A DNA stretch of 64,000 nt from Ciborinia camelliae (Eukaryota; Ascomycota; Leotiomycetes; Helotiales; Sclerotiniaceae), in assembly GCA_025890175.1 (NCBI GenBank), contig JANPYM010000002.1, positions 1,227,976 to 1,291,975 of the forward strand, given 5' to 3'. The notes under the pieces were generated by a model, which did not search any database, was not told where the DNA came from, and worked only from the letters and a program-made list of their open reading frames with translations. Both the position numbers and the translations under genes were made by a program. Below are positions 49,032 through 60,674 of the stretch, in pieces. Numbering within the stretch: the stretch's first letter is position 1; every line of letters starts with the position of its first letter.

Positions 49032-50186
49032 TCACTTGTGAAACGACTTGACCTTCTCCATTTCATCCCAACTACCCATGAAGATACCTGATCTATCGTG
49101 GATACTCTCTGGTACTACATCCATCATTCGTTCCATTTTGCTGTTGAGTGCTTGGCCGCCGGCTGGGGATGTTATTTTAGTTATTGGTACATATAGAAAG
49201 AAGAGGGGGAAAGGACAGAAGAAACGTACCATTTTCAAAAACCATGGCCATAGGCGCACACTCGTACAAAATTCTCAATTTGCCCTTCGGACTCTTCTTA
49301 TCTGCTGGATAGGCAAAAATTCCTCCATACAACAATGTTCTATACGCATCCGCCACCATACTTCCAATATATCTCGCGCTATAAGGTTTTCCGCCCTCGG
49401 CTTCGGGGTATTTTAATGAGTTGAAGTAGTTTTTGGTGGAATCTTCCCAGTAGAGGGAATTTCCCTCGTTAACCGAGTAGATGGATCTCTTTTTGGGTAA
49501 TTTCATATCGGGATGCGTGAGAATGAATTCTCCTAATGCGTTGTCCATTGTGAAGCCATTGACGCCGCCCCCCTTCATTGTGATAACTAATTGGGCAGAT
49601 GCACCATACATGGTGAAACCGGCAGCAATAAGTTCGGTACCAGGTTTGAGGAGATCTTCTTTGGTTCCTGTGGAGCCTTCTTCGAGTTTATGAATGGCGA
49701 AGATGGTGCCGACCGAGACACCAGCGTCGAGATTGGAAGAGCCGTCAATGGGGTCGCATGCTACGGCGTAGCGGGCTCCTTTAGCTTCTGGGAAGAAAAT
49801 GGCCTCCTCTTCTTCTTCCGAAACGAGGACGGCGCATTTTCCGGAGGATTTCATGGCAGCGATGAAGAGGTCATTGCCAATTACGTCGAGTTTCTTTTGG
49901 TCGTCTCCGGTAGTGTTGCTGGAACCGGCAAGACCGGTTAGGTTAATGAGGGTGGCACGGCGAATGTAGTATGCTATCGATTTGAAGGAGAATTGGAGGG
50001 CATGGCAGAGAAGTCTGGTTCTTGTTAGATTTCTACAGTCATAGAAAGTCAAATAATGTAGATATCATACGTGAAATCTCCGCTTGCTTCCTTGACTTTT
50101 GCTTGCTCTTCCGTGAGAAAGCGAGTAAGAGTAACAATATCTGTGTTAATATGCTCCGTTGAGCCTTGATCGACGCCGTGAGACAT
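49032..50186 (-). CDS. FBP1: Fructose-1,6-bisphosphatase (FBP1)
   Basis: Gluconeogenic enzyme hydrolysing fructose 1,6-bisphosphate to fructose 6-phosphate; Mg2+-dependent, cytosolic. Three exons: 50186-50071, 50014-49230 and 49162-49032; 343 aa, in frame. Motifs: VSEEEEEAIFF (metal-site acidic loop), DPIDGSSNLDAGVSVGTIF (metal/phosphate loop), GKLRILYECAPMAMVFENA and GGQALNS. The second acceptor is taken at CCAG (exon from 50014), giving GDFTLLCHALQFSFK; an alternative AAG six bases upstream would add two residues. A frame running upstream to 50270 is leader. Expression is likely glucose-repressed as in other fungi, though no site was identified. Confidence 0.96.
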
Positions 50187-51432
50187 TTTGAAGTTATTGG
50201 GAATTAATCTTTTGAATTGATGGAATGTGTAACAAAATAGTAGTAGAGTGTTTGCTGAAGGGGGTATCAAAATATCAAAGCATCAAAGTGAGGTTTGTTG
50301 TTTGTATTTAATACCTGACTGGACCTCGGGTCTACGCGGGAATGAGTTCCGGAAACAGTCTTCAGTCTTCGCTGATAATTAAGTTATAACGACAACGCCG
50401 ACGGGTAGGTTTTAACGTGGGGAAATGGGATGAGAAAGAGTAAAGTAAATGGAAGAAAGGAGAAAAAAGGGGGAAAATAATATTTTAAATACTTTCCTTT
50501 TTATTCCCACATATTCATTCCTCCTACATATATCATACCTACCGTACGTAGGTAACCTCAATCACGACGGGGGAATTGGATCGACAACTCTATGACATGG
50601 CCCTCTCCAATGTTTCTCTTTCACGCTCCACAGCTCCCCCACGAGCCCCGCACTCAGGTCCCGTGTATGTTGCTTTGTTCGTTGAATGCCCCGCGCTAAA
50701 GGGATCGGTGGGAAGGGGGGCCGTCAAGTCAAGGAAATCAAACATGGCAAATATGGCAAATGTAACCAATGGATCATTCAATCATACCTCATGAATGGAT
50801 ATCGAGGGAGAAGAATCATGATTTTCCGGTTGGATGAGTAACACAACCTAGGTATACATACATGTCCGGGTGGTTGGTAATATTGGTAACCTGCCTACCT
50901 ACCGAGATCATAGATATCCATAGAGATTGGTCTGGATTCTGAAATCATACGGGCAAAACCGGCTTCGGACGGATATGTCATCTCCTTTTCCGTTCGCAAG
51001 AATGTTTTTCCATTCTCCATTCAATGTTATTAGAAATGCAGGTGCAGGTGAGGTTGAAATCCATCCGTACTCATGAATTTACCTCGGTGAGATCGGTGAG
51101 ATGAGAACGGTTCTGCAGTTTTTCGGCGTTAAACATAGCAAGGGCGGTGAAACATATAAGACGGTGAGACATGGCAAGACAAAAACATTGCCAAATTCGT
51201 CAGTTAACCACGTGAGGTAAAATCACATGTTTTTGAGCCTCAGGTTGTTAACCAACTCGCGCTAAATCTTTTCGAGCTAGTCTAGCGCGCGAATGAAATT
51301 TTTTGAGCTACAAAACTCTGCATCTTCTGTCAAATATCCAAACATTAATCCTCAACACAACACAACACAACAACTCTGCTTCATGCAGTTTGGATTGGAT
51401 TGAGTTTAATTCAACTCAATCCAATCCAATTC
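50187..51432. other. Intergenic region upstream of FBP1
   Basis: Promoter of FBP1 (minus) and, at its other end, promoter-like DNA for the decayed block at 51.4 kb. A short overlapping ORF pair at 50576-50794 is not convincing. (CAACA)n-like sequence is at about 51353-51372. Confidence 0.5.
51390..51429. repeat. Perfect 17-base hairpin
   Basis: TTGGATTGGATTGAGTT (51390-51406), a 6-base loop, and its exact complement AACTCAATCCAATCCAA (51413-51429). It lies directly before an ATG-GTAAGC sequence at about 51439. Confidence 0.9.
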
Positions 51433-53297
51433 ATCATCAATGGTAAGCTTCATCTATCTCTTCTTCACTCTCCCCTCACTATGTGATGACAAAACAACAA
51501 CCGCAAACTAGAGTCTTTGATCCTACGGGACATGAAACTTTTGTAACACGTCAGTCTGATATTGGATCACAATTCTACTCATTTCAGCATCTTCATGATC
51601 ATGGATCATTGCTAACAATTGAGATAGATGTCGACCAATTTATTTTGGCAATTGCTCTGAATCTTCACTGTATTCGTTTTGGCTCATCATTCAAAATTGT
51701 AAGCTCCCTCTTCCCATTTTTGTCCTCTTCCCTTTCCATACAATTTGTGATGATGATCAGTTTGTGCTTTGCACGCTGGAAATTACCGACTGAAGCCCTC
51801 GGGCTTTTGACGACAAAAAAGGCTGTAACTGAGCAAATTCTCCAACTCAACTTCAATTGATTTATTTCTTCATCATGAGTTGATGCTGACTACATTCTCA
51901 GACTAGATGGGCCGATTGATCAACAGGTACTACTCAACTCTCATCCCTTTCAGCATCGCACAACCATATAAAATGATGAATGGCACTGGGCTCCGACAGT
52001 TCCAAAATGGTTCTGGTCTTGATGGATATGCCATTTTGCGGCAGGCCTAGAAAACCTCGCCCACTGATTTCAGTCATCTTATCGACATTTGTTTTACACA
52101 TGTTTGATATATGGTTTCTGATTTTGGAAGCATAGGTTGTGATGATATCACTGGTGTATTTGTCGTGTCCCAGGTCTTGATTGACGCTGGGGCACCAACA
52201 CCTCCAACTGTATGAGGGTTGACTCTTTAGGTAAATAATAATTTTCACTCTCACACTTCACTCACCTTTTATGATGAGCATTTTTAGATGACGAGTCTGA
52301 TTGGAGTTTTCCATGTTGACAACATCAAAATTAAACCATTCATGCCTTCTGAATTTTGACAAAATGATCTTCCTTATTGTTTATCGTGTCAAGGCATATG
52401 CTAATATCAAACTGTTAGATTTCTAAAGTGTTACAATCCTTATTCATTGTGGCCAGCGTTATGATCTAGACTTCATTTTGGTAAGGAGCCTCTTTTTTTT
52501 CTCATACAAATTCCCGACAGCCCTCGAGCATTCTGATGACATCGATCGACAAATGACAAGCATATGTCCAAGCCTCACGGTTGTGACGAGCCTATCTTAA
52601 CTGAATATGCTCATGCTATTATATACTTTTTGTATCAAGTCATGACCATTGCTAACGATTTTCGTTCAGATCTACGACTATAATGTGTTTCAACTTGAGA
52701 GTCAAAATCATCTCACATCACCACTGCATGATGCTGCGCTATATATTTCCTGGTATGTTATTACTTTTTTTCAGTTACTTCACCCTCTTCACTTCTTACA
52801 TGATGAACAATTTATCACGACGGTCGACATATCCACACGTTGGTAATTGATGAAACTGCCTATGACTAGGCTTTAGATCTGACATTTCCTTACTTTTCTA
52901 CATTGTCCATATTGTTTCCTCATGATGGAACCATCGCTGACAATTCGAAGATATAGGAAATTTTTATACTTGGACGTAGCCCATTAATTTCCGTCTTTAC
53001 GGACATTTATTTTCATTGCGATACGTGGCTTGCCATGTACGTGAAGAAGATATCAATGCTACCTGTTAGGAACATCTTCATGCTGTTGCTGTTGCTTTGG
53101 TTATCATTTTATCATACTGTCTTCATGTTTAAGCACATAGAAACCAACAAACACCAAGTATTCTATATTCATTTGATTGACACAATCATAATTAATTGAG
53201 CTATTGAGACTTGCCCTTCCGTCACTATGGAGGAATATTCGTATTCATCATCATATTGTGATCCCAAACTTTGTTCCCGTTATCATTAACGCTATCA
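51433..53297 (+). pseudogene. Decayed, possibly BTB-derived exon copies
   Basis: No intact gene. An open stretch at 51483-51860 holds VFDPTGHETFVTR, reminiscent of the start of fungal BTB/POZ proteins, and after GCTAAC..GAG an exon-like IDVDQFILAIALNLHCIRFG that ends in a GTAAGC donor at about 51700. A similar exon with an internal stop is at about 52421-52482 (VTILIHCGQRYDLDFIL, then GTAAGG). Acceptor contexts resembling CATGATGGAxCATTGCTAACAATT recur at about 51595-51625, 52640-52670 and 52920-52955. This suggests several decayed copies of one gene, ending at an assembly gap. The BTB assignment is tentative. Confidence 0.35.
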
Positions 53298-53307
53298 NNN
53301 NNNNNNN

Positions 53308-53336
<29 letters not shown>
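53298..53336. other. Assembly gap (10 N) plus poly-C run of 29
   Basis: Ten N at 53298-53307 followed directly by 29 C. A homopolymer this long next to a gap is most likely a read-end or assembly artefact. Sequence order across this point should not be trusted. Confidence 0.9.
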
Positions 53337-53338
<2 letters not shown>

Positions 53339-53537
53339 GCAAAGAACCCATATGCATCCATACCAAGCCACCCAAAGGATGCCCAAAGCTAAACTCCCAG
53401 AAACTTTCCAAAACACTCCTTGGTATCATTTGTCTCGATCTGACTGTTTTGAAAGATCTCTCGCTGCTACCCTGCCCAACAACCATCTGCAATACCTCCT
53501 CTCCATTATATCCCATTACAACACTTTATTATCAATG

Positions 53538-56500
53538 TCAATGCAGTCCCTGGGCATCACCAGGAAACGCACTGTCCAGAGCCATGTAATCTAATAAATC
53601 CATACCGCCCACATTAACCCCATCTGCCGTCTGCGTAATATTGACCTGATTATTGAGATCTTGGTAGAAGGCGGATCCTGGGGGTAAATACCACATTTCA
53701 TCATTGCTGTTATTACTACCCCAGTCATTGCTAGAGCCTGGTATGCCAAAAATTGAGTTTATGGAGGAGTCGCCGTTAAAGGATGGACCGCCGTGGGCTG
53801 CGGGGTAGTGGCTGCCGGCGTAGAAATCACCTTGGTTGAGATCATAGGGGGTGGCGGAGAGGTTGAGGTCTGCGGGGGTGGGGTGGTTGGTAGGGGTTTT
53901 GAAGGATGTTGATGAATTGAACTTACCTGGACCATTCGGCGCATGGTAATTTGGCATGCCGTCATTCCATTCTCGAGCTGGATCAGCCTGGTCCCGTCTT
54001 GGTCTTTTTGGATCTGATTCCTGAGGTAGTGCCGGAGTACGAGTTCTGCTCGCAGCTTCTCCCGCAGGGAGAGGAACTTCTGGGGCGCTTATGAAACGAC
54101 TACGAAGTCGAGACGTCAATGTTTCTAGCAAGTCCGCAAAGCGGATGCCGAGATGGACATCATCGACGACACAGTTGCGAAGTGCATCAACAGCAGAATC
54201 CATCAGGCTGATACTGATCTCAACATCATGTTTAGATGCTCCCAATGCAAACGTTTTCAATAAAAACATAGCACCACTGATAATCCTGAAGTATGTTCGA
54301 ACGGGTGCATGCTTAAGGTAATCGTTCGGTAGTAGCCCCTCTACGACGGTACGTAGAAGATTGCGACACCCCTCAACGACTTCTCTCACATATCCCTGGT
54401 CCGTAGCCCCAAATCCGCCGAGTCTTGCTAAAGGTAGCTTTCCGAAATAATTTTGAGTCTCTGGGGACATGGCACTTCCTCCTGGTAAACCCAAGTCATT
54501 GGCAGTGTTTGTTCGATTGGTTGCATTGCTCGTGCATCTTTCGACAACAGCCTGCAATGACAGAGAATTGATGTATATCCTAACATATTCGTACTCGATA
54601 GTCAGAATATGCCGGATGTATAGAGGCAATCCAAATCTGTCAAATTCGCGTTTCCATGAACTCAACATTGGCTGAAAGTCTTTCAAAAGACCTGTATAGC
54701 TACCGTCCTTGATAATTCTGGTCGTATATTGCCTAGATCTAAAGATCTTCTCATTTCCAATGCGCATAGCGTTACTGATTCCGGCCCAGCAATGAATGAT
54801 TTGATCGTCCAATTCTAAGTCGGGAATATAATTAAAATTTGTAGCAGCGGTTGTATTGGTTTCGGGGGTTTTACCATCGATCGATAGCCTGCGTTTTCGT
54901 GGAGCAAAGGCAGGATCTGTTTTCCGTAGATTTTCAGGAACCATATTGGTCCAACCTAAACGTCCTGCTAATTGCGTAACATAAATTAGCAAAAGTCGTT
55001 TGATTCTCGCGGCTCTTAATCGATATGATTCTTCGTTGTACTCTGGTCTTGTCAACTCTCCACCATCAGCCAATGATTCGTCAATGTCATCAAAAACACC
55101 TAGTTCGTAGCCAAGACCCATGGCAGTACTCAACAACATCCAGCACATACGATCACTTCTCCATGCAGGTTCCAACCAGCCTTCGATCCTTCGCCCACCA
55201 ACACCACCAGGTAGACGGTGTCCACCTTCATCATCAGTAGTGTAAGCGTCTTCCTTGTCAGGAAGCGGCAACATAAGCTCGTCGGTTGCTTCTGCAGGGG
55301 GAAAATGAAGAGCACGAGGATGCCACTCTGTCAATATCATAAGACTTTCAATCGTACCAAGAGTTCGAAGACTGCCTTTTCGAAGTCCTCTCCATGGCGC
55401 AGTGCTTGATGTCAGAGACGCCTCTGCCCCGGAACCGCAAAAACCACCACCAAACGCCTCTTGACCCCAAAGACATCTCTCAATCATGCCTCTCAAGTAG
55501 GTCCAAAGCTGTTCGTGAATTGCATGTGATCTACAATGTCCTCCGGCTCCGGATATCTTCATATACCGGCTCGAAATTGTCAATAATGTCACCGTAAGGA
55601 TTGGTTCTTCGGTCAGAAGCATGGAATGGGTGTAGGGTTCTTTGAAAGTGGGAGGAGAGATAGGCGTTAGTGGTGACAAGAACTCATAATAGCTAATTCA
55701 ATCGTTAGTATTGGCATAAGCATAGAGCAGGAAACCCTTACTAAGTGATGTACTGAATAGCTTCCACTGCAGTGAACCACCCTGCGCGCACAAATCTAAA
55801 TCTTGACCAAGCTTTAATTGCATCCTGGTATCCCAAATCATGGTCTCTCTCTAAAGGGGCGGTACTACCAGATGACAAAGTAGGATCAATTGAAGCTTCG
55901 GGCCGTGTGGTTGTGTGTCGCATGTGGCTTATAGGAAATGAGCTATGTTGAGGTGCAGAACCTTGATAATTCTGCGAGGCAGACTGCTCTCTAAGTCCAA
56001 TTCTAGGGGATTCTTGGTTGTTGTTATCGAGTCGCGGTCTTTTGTGGCCTGGGCTGTAGAGATTATCAGTATCTTGCTTCATGGTGGTATATGCTCAATT
56101 GATTTAACTAAATGCCAAATCAAAAATATAACCTCCGACTTGGGCATAAAACAGGAACTATATTATTATGCCGAGGACCCATCGGGATGGAAGATAGGAT
56201 AGTAGATAGGATGGAAGATGGGATGAGAGATCTTCCAGATAAAAGGACTTAACATACCTATCAGTGGCAGCTTTGTAAAGGAGATCCAAGGCATCATGAG
56301 GGCCATATACCTCCTGCCTCATAACTTCTTGCGCCTCTGGATTTTCTACATTCTCATCTCTCTCTTCTTGTTGCCGCGAGTCCGATCGTGGTCTTCGCAG
56401 AGGTTGAGTTCTTCCGATAGAACCACCTGGAGTAAGAGGGGGTCCAGGATCCATGCGTGCACTGTCTGGAAATGCGCCAGTCGTCGATCGAGCAGAAGGA

Positions 56501-57029
56501 GGCGCTCCCATAGAGGCTTGTCTGAATGATGCGGGAGGAGAACCGGAGAGCATCTTTCGGCCATTGCGAGCCACATAGTCATCGGCGAATTCGTATTGCT
56601 CAACACTATTCTCTCTGCTACCACCCGTCTTCCTCTTTCTTCTCGTAGCCGAGAAATAGCATTCTTTGCTTTCGCGTCGACATCGTACACATGGAGGATC
56701 ACTCGGATTATCGACACTTCCTAAATCACATCTCACTTTGCGACGACGACTGCAATTGCATTAGAATTGGTTCTGAGACGAGATATTCAGATAGGATTGC
56801 TTACCATGGGATGCAAGCCTGGTAGATTCTTTTATGATTTCCTCCTACTTAAATGTCAGTTCTGCATGTACAATGCCTCGTGTGATGTGACGAAAGGCAT
56901 TCAATAAAATGGCAAGGTCCACCGACCATTCTTTGACTTGGAATTCTGCTGACCAGTAGAAGGTGTGCCATCATTATTAGGCTCACTCTGTTTATCCTGC
57001 TGTGTAAAATTTGTCGTCAAGGCCGACAT
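53538..57029 (-). CDS. Zn(II)2Cys6 transcription factor, possibly Aro80-type
   Basis: Nuclear regulator, 1,033 aa from five exons: 57029-56927, 56844-56805, 56749-56258, 56053-55742 and 55692-53538, all in frame. The zinc cluster is C45-X2-C48-X6-C55-X12-C68-X2-C71-X6-C78 ([32 protein letters not shown]) followed by RRKRK. A 12-residue loop between the third and fourth Cys, unlike the usual 5-9, recalls Aro80-type regulators of aromatic amino-acid catabolism. A 40-base exon carries the first two cysteines. The long C-terminal part is a fungal_trans middle-homology region ([16 protein letters not shown], then [29 protein letters not shown]), ending in an acidic/Asn-rich tail. The first donor, GTCGGT at 56926, is non-consensus but gives the right phase. 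The Aro80 identity is tentative. Confidence 0.88.
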
Positions 57030-58154
57030 GATAAAAACAAGAAAAAAGAACAAGAACAAGCTAAGTTGCTTAGTTCTGGCAATGATCGAAGCTCCTCTTT
57101 TCGCTTTCCCACGGTTTAGGCTTGCGTTGTTTTCCGAGATAAGAGCATCACAAAGCCTAAGGGATTGTGGACTCTGGTGGATGGATTCGGTGGGTGGTTG
57201 GTCGGTGGTCGGTATTTGGTGATCAGTCAATTAATTGCAAGGGGAGCTTAAAACCTAGATAAAAGGAGGGGCCGTCTAGTACTGCAATATTTATTTTGAT
57301 GCCTTTGATTGTTGGAGGGATTGAAATACCATGAATTTGATTGGCAAATTGAAAAATGGGAATTTTGGAAGAAATCGTAAGTTGGAGAAGAAGATTTCTA
57401 TGTACCGGAGCTGGGTGGCTAGTTTGTAATTGTGAAGATGTTGATTACCACTTACCTAGGTATCGTTTCGATCTTAGACCTTCCTCTATAAGTAAAATTA
57501 CATACAAAAAGAAGTCCTTGGCTAGCTCCTTTGGTAAGGCTGCATACCCGAGGCTACCGATCTATCAATTTCGATGTACAGCACAGGCTGCATGGCAGTG
57601 GTGACTGGGGACTTCTATGTATTTCTTCTATTTTGCTTCTATTTTGAACAATTAAGATTAGAATTGATTGGTCTTGGTATTACGGAGTATTCACTTGTGC
57701 TTGCTTGCTTGCTTGCTTTGAAATCATTTTCTTTTTCCCTCAGTGATTGGACACTTATTTCAAGTATTCAGCTATCTTTGTCAAACTTGCTTTTAGAACT
57801 TATTAGACTAACTAAACCTTGTGTTTCAAATATTCATCCACATCTAGTTATGATCATACACATCCAGCTGAAGGGGTTCACCTCACCCACGTGCTTCTTT
57901 TACTTGATATTGTTGTGGCTGAAAGCATCGATACATTGAGTGAGCAGTCTCGAATATCCTAATAACAAAGGTCCTAGATATAAGAACTTCCTAAATATAC
58001 ACCAAGAAACTACAGAACCTCCACTTCCAATACTTCCCAATCTATCAAACCCTCTATATCCAATCCCCCAATTCAAAAGGCCAAGTGCACACTTCCTTCA
58101 TCTGGACCCAAATACTTCACCCAATCCTATCACCCTCCCTCATCTCTTCTCTAT
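57030..58154. other. Intergenic region between two minus-strand genes
   Basis: Promoter of the zinc-cluster gene and 3' flank of the protease-like gene. A (CTTG)n run lies at about 57700-57718. Plus-strand frames here are not convincing. Confidence 0.55.
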
Positions 58155-59613
58155 CTACCGTTTCTTCTCCACTCTCTCCAATACTCCCACCTTCCCAAAA
58201 GCCACCTCCCTCTTCGCCAAATTAAACACCGTATACCAATTCCTCAGAAATGCACTTCCCAATATGATACTCTTCACGTCCCCTTCATCCTCTTCTTCCT
58301 CTTCCATTGCAATAAACAACGACACGCATCTCTGACCCCCCATTTCCTCACTCTCTACCTCTAACGTATATTCATAAGGCGTCATTGGAAATTCATGCCC
58401 ACCGAGATGCAGAGTTATAGTGGGTAAAGTATCACGACGGGAACAGGGAATCGAAGGAGGGGTGTCGAAGCTGCGATGTTCCATTTTGAGGTACATATGA
58501 AGGGATAATACGAGGGAGGAGGGGAGCCCAATGCCCGGGTATGTTGTTTCCAGGAGGGCGATGTAGGGACGTAAGTTATAGGAGGAGGAGGTACCGGAGA
58601 TGGAGAGTGATGTGCAGGGGATTTGCCAGCGGTCGGTGACTAGATCTGGGAGGAAAGTGGAAGTCTGATTTATGAGCGGGAGGGCTTTGAGAGGGCCGGT
58701 GTAGAGGGTGTGGTTTATAGTGCTGAATGTGAGGAGACCGGTCGTATCGGGATGTCGGGGGAGGAGGAGAGTAAAGATTGGGCTTGGGAGCATATTTTGA
58801 GAGTGGAGGTTCAGGAAGGGATTCGAAATTAGGTTTGGAGAGTGCGTGGATGAGGGGGCTAATCCGACAAGTCCATCCCATTCCAAGTTGCCCCAGTCGG
58901 GATCATTAAATCGTTTTATGCTATCGATAGCGCCAAACTGCTGCGAAATCGTAAGGCCGGCGAGAGTAATAGTATCGGAGGTTAGATTGCCAAACGCTGA
59001 ACAACGTGCGTAGTCCATCTCAAAAAGAGTATCTGTCATGTTTTGCATGCTCGACAAGGAAGAATTGTATAGTTGACGAGATTTGCATGTGTTTGTGCAA
59101 TCGGTAGATGACAGAAACATATCATTGTCAGAGATGGAGAGCAGAGCTCGTGAGCTCTGTGACGGACTTCCAACTTCTAGATCTATGACATATAAAAGTT
59201 CGTTCCAGTCCTGTACTTCCATTAATATTATTGTTTAAATATCTGTTTCGAGAACTTACCCAATCAAGAACCCCACTCCCGTATGCTCTTGCGCTGCCAA
59301 TACTTCCTTCCCTTACTGTCGCAACATATGCCTCATCATTCTCCACGCTTCCAACTGGTCCCTTTAACCTCTTTTGCCCACTTTCATCATGAATACCCCT
59401 CCTTGAAACCCTAGTCCTCCCTTTTTTCACTTCACTGTTCCTGTGACTATTGGTTCTACTCCTCGCAATCATGTCCTCTCTCACCGCCGCCCTTTTCATT
59501 CGTGCATATGTCGAATTTCTTGCTACAGAGTAGATTGGAGTTGAGAATGTTTCCGCTTGGATTAATGTAGCTGTCCATGCTACACAAACCAGTCCAAAGT
59601 CCGAAATCCTCAT
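58155..59613 (-). CDS. Pepsin-family (A1) protein lacking both catalytic motifs
   Basis: Secreted pepsin-fold protein, probably not a peptidase. Two exons, 59613-59260 and 59210-58155 (intron 49 bases), 469 aa. Signal peptide MRISDFGLVCVAWTATLIQA; a basic propeptide-like stretch to about residue 110; then the A1 fold: YVIDLEVGSPSQ, the flap-side WDGLVGLAP and the C-terminal GSAFLRNWYTVFNLAKREVA. Where active enzymes have DTGS, this protein has SISD (residues 143-146, in RALLSISDNDMF); where they have DTGT/S it has ETTY (339-342, in ALLETTYPGIGLP). Both catalytic aspartates are thus replaced while the surrounding framework is kept and the frame is open. It may bind peptides or act as a decoy/inhibitor; that is inference. 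No GPI tail. Confidence 0.85.
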
Positions 59614-60104
59614 TTTGATTTCGAGTTTCGATGGATTATCTTGTTATTTCTTTTTCTTCTTATTTGCAATCGACAAAATAACAGAGCTAAGTTCGATATA
59701 TGTGATTGATCTACTAAGCCTTGCTCTGAATAATAATGAGCCACCAAAATTATCAGGAGATATAAGTATCCGCAACAACAGTGAGTCAATGAATATATAC
59801 CAGGATGGAAAGAATCACCAAACAGCATATATAAAACAACTAAGAGCCAGAAAACTCAAGAAAAACAAAGACATGAAAACAAATGCTTCTAGGAATATAC
59901 GAGACTATATCAACAGATCTCTCCAACTTGAAGTGGTGTTGGTTTTCCCTGTAGAATGGTGCAGCTGCGCCACCCCCGACAGTGTTTGGTGCCTACATTT
60001 CCCCTCTCACAGCTCATTCGTAGCCTTGTAGGCGGGTATGCATAACTGCGGCGATGCTATATTTTGATAATCTTACTTCACAGGTATGTTTTAAAAAATC
60101 CATG
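59614..60104. other. Intergenic region
   Basis: Promoter side of the protease-like gene; AT-rich. A plus-strand 138-codon frame (59615-60031) lacks coding character. Confidence 0.5.
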
Positions 60105-60674
60105 TTAGAATAAATCTATTGGTAGCCAGCAGTCTGAAATTGTTGGTTTGTTTGGCCGTTTGAACGGAACAATGGTATAACCACAGCGAAAGTCGTGCGG
60201 ATAAGCGCTATGGTGATGTCCACCTGCAGGTTTAGATTGGCGCGGTGATATAGGGATGCATTTGCCTGAAACGAAGTGGAAGGGTTTCGGGGCAGGGGCA
60301 AAAAACCGACCCGTCACGTGATATTTGGGCTTTACGTGAATTTGAAACGAACTGGAAGTTTTTGTTATTAACGCACACGAAAAGAACATTCTCGGGTGGT
60401 TTGACTTTGGTATTTTCAGTAAATTTGTAGCCAAAATGAATTTTGAAACAAAAGTATCAACAATGCTGTGACAAAACCTATCTGGATCTGTCACAGCTGT
60501 TGCAAGTGGCGTATTGCCTTTGATGACAACGTTTCCTGGAAACATCTGTCTCGCAGCGGTTCTGACGTGCAAATCGATCGTCAAATTTGTGTATTCGCTA
60601 TTGTCCTTCTCCCGTGGTTTTGTTTTGAGGGCGTTATTCAAATCCTTGGAGCGGGGGCGAAGAGCCATACTCAT
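60105..60674 (-). CDS. Hypothetical orphan protein
   Basis: Single open frame of 189 codons beginning MSMALRPRSKDLNNALKTKP. It is basic, rich in Pro/His/Lys towards the C-terminus (RFFAPAPKPFHFVSGKCIPI), with no signal peptide, membrane segment or known motif. No splice sites are needed. It may be a lineage-specific gene or a chance frame; nothing in the context decides. Confidence 0.25.
   Translation of the reverse strand: MSMALRPRSKDLNNALKTKPREKDNSEYTNLTIDLHVRTAARQMFPGNVVIKGNTPLATAVTDPDRFCHSIVDTFVSKFILATNLLKIPKSNHPRMFFSCALITKTSSSFQIHVKPKYHVTGRFFAPAPKPFHFVSGKCIPISPRQSKPAGGHHHSAYPHDFRCGYTIVPFKRPNKPTISDCWLPIDLF

Noticed and set aside
51934..52254. 106-codon minus frame inside the decayed block
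   Set aside because: No recognised domain; antisense to the plus-strand exon-like blocks.
57574..58335. Plus-strand frames of 121 and 131 codons
   Set aside because: Low-complexity hydrophobic or Ser/Pro-rich; the second overlaps the antisense end of the protease-like gene.
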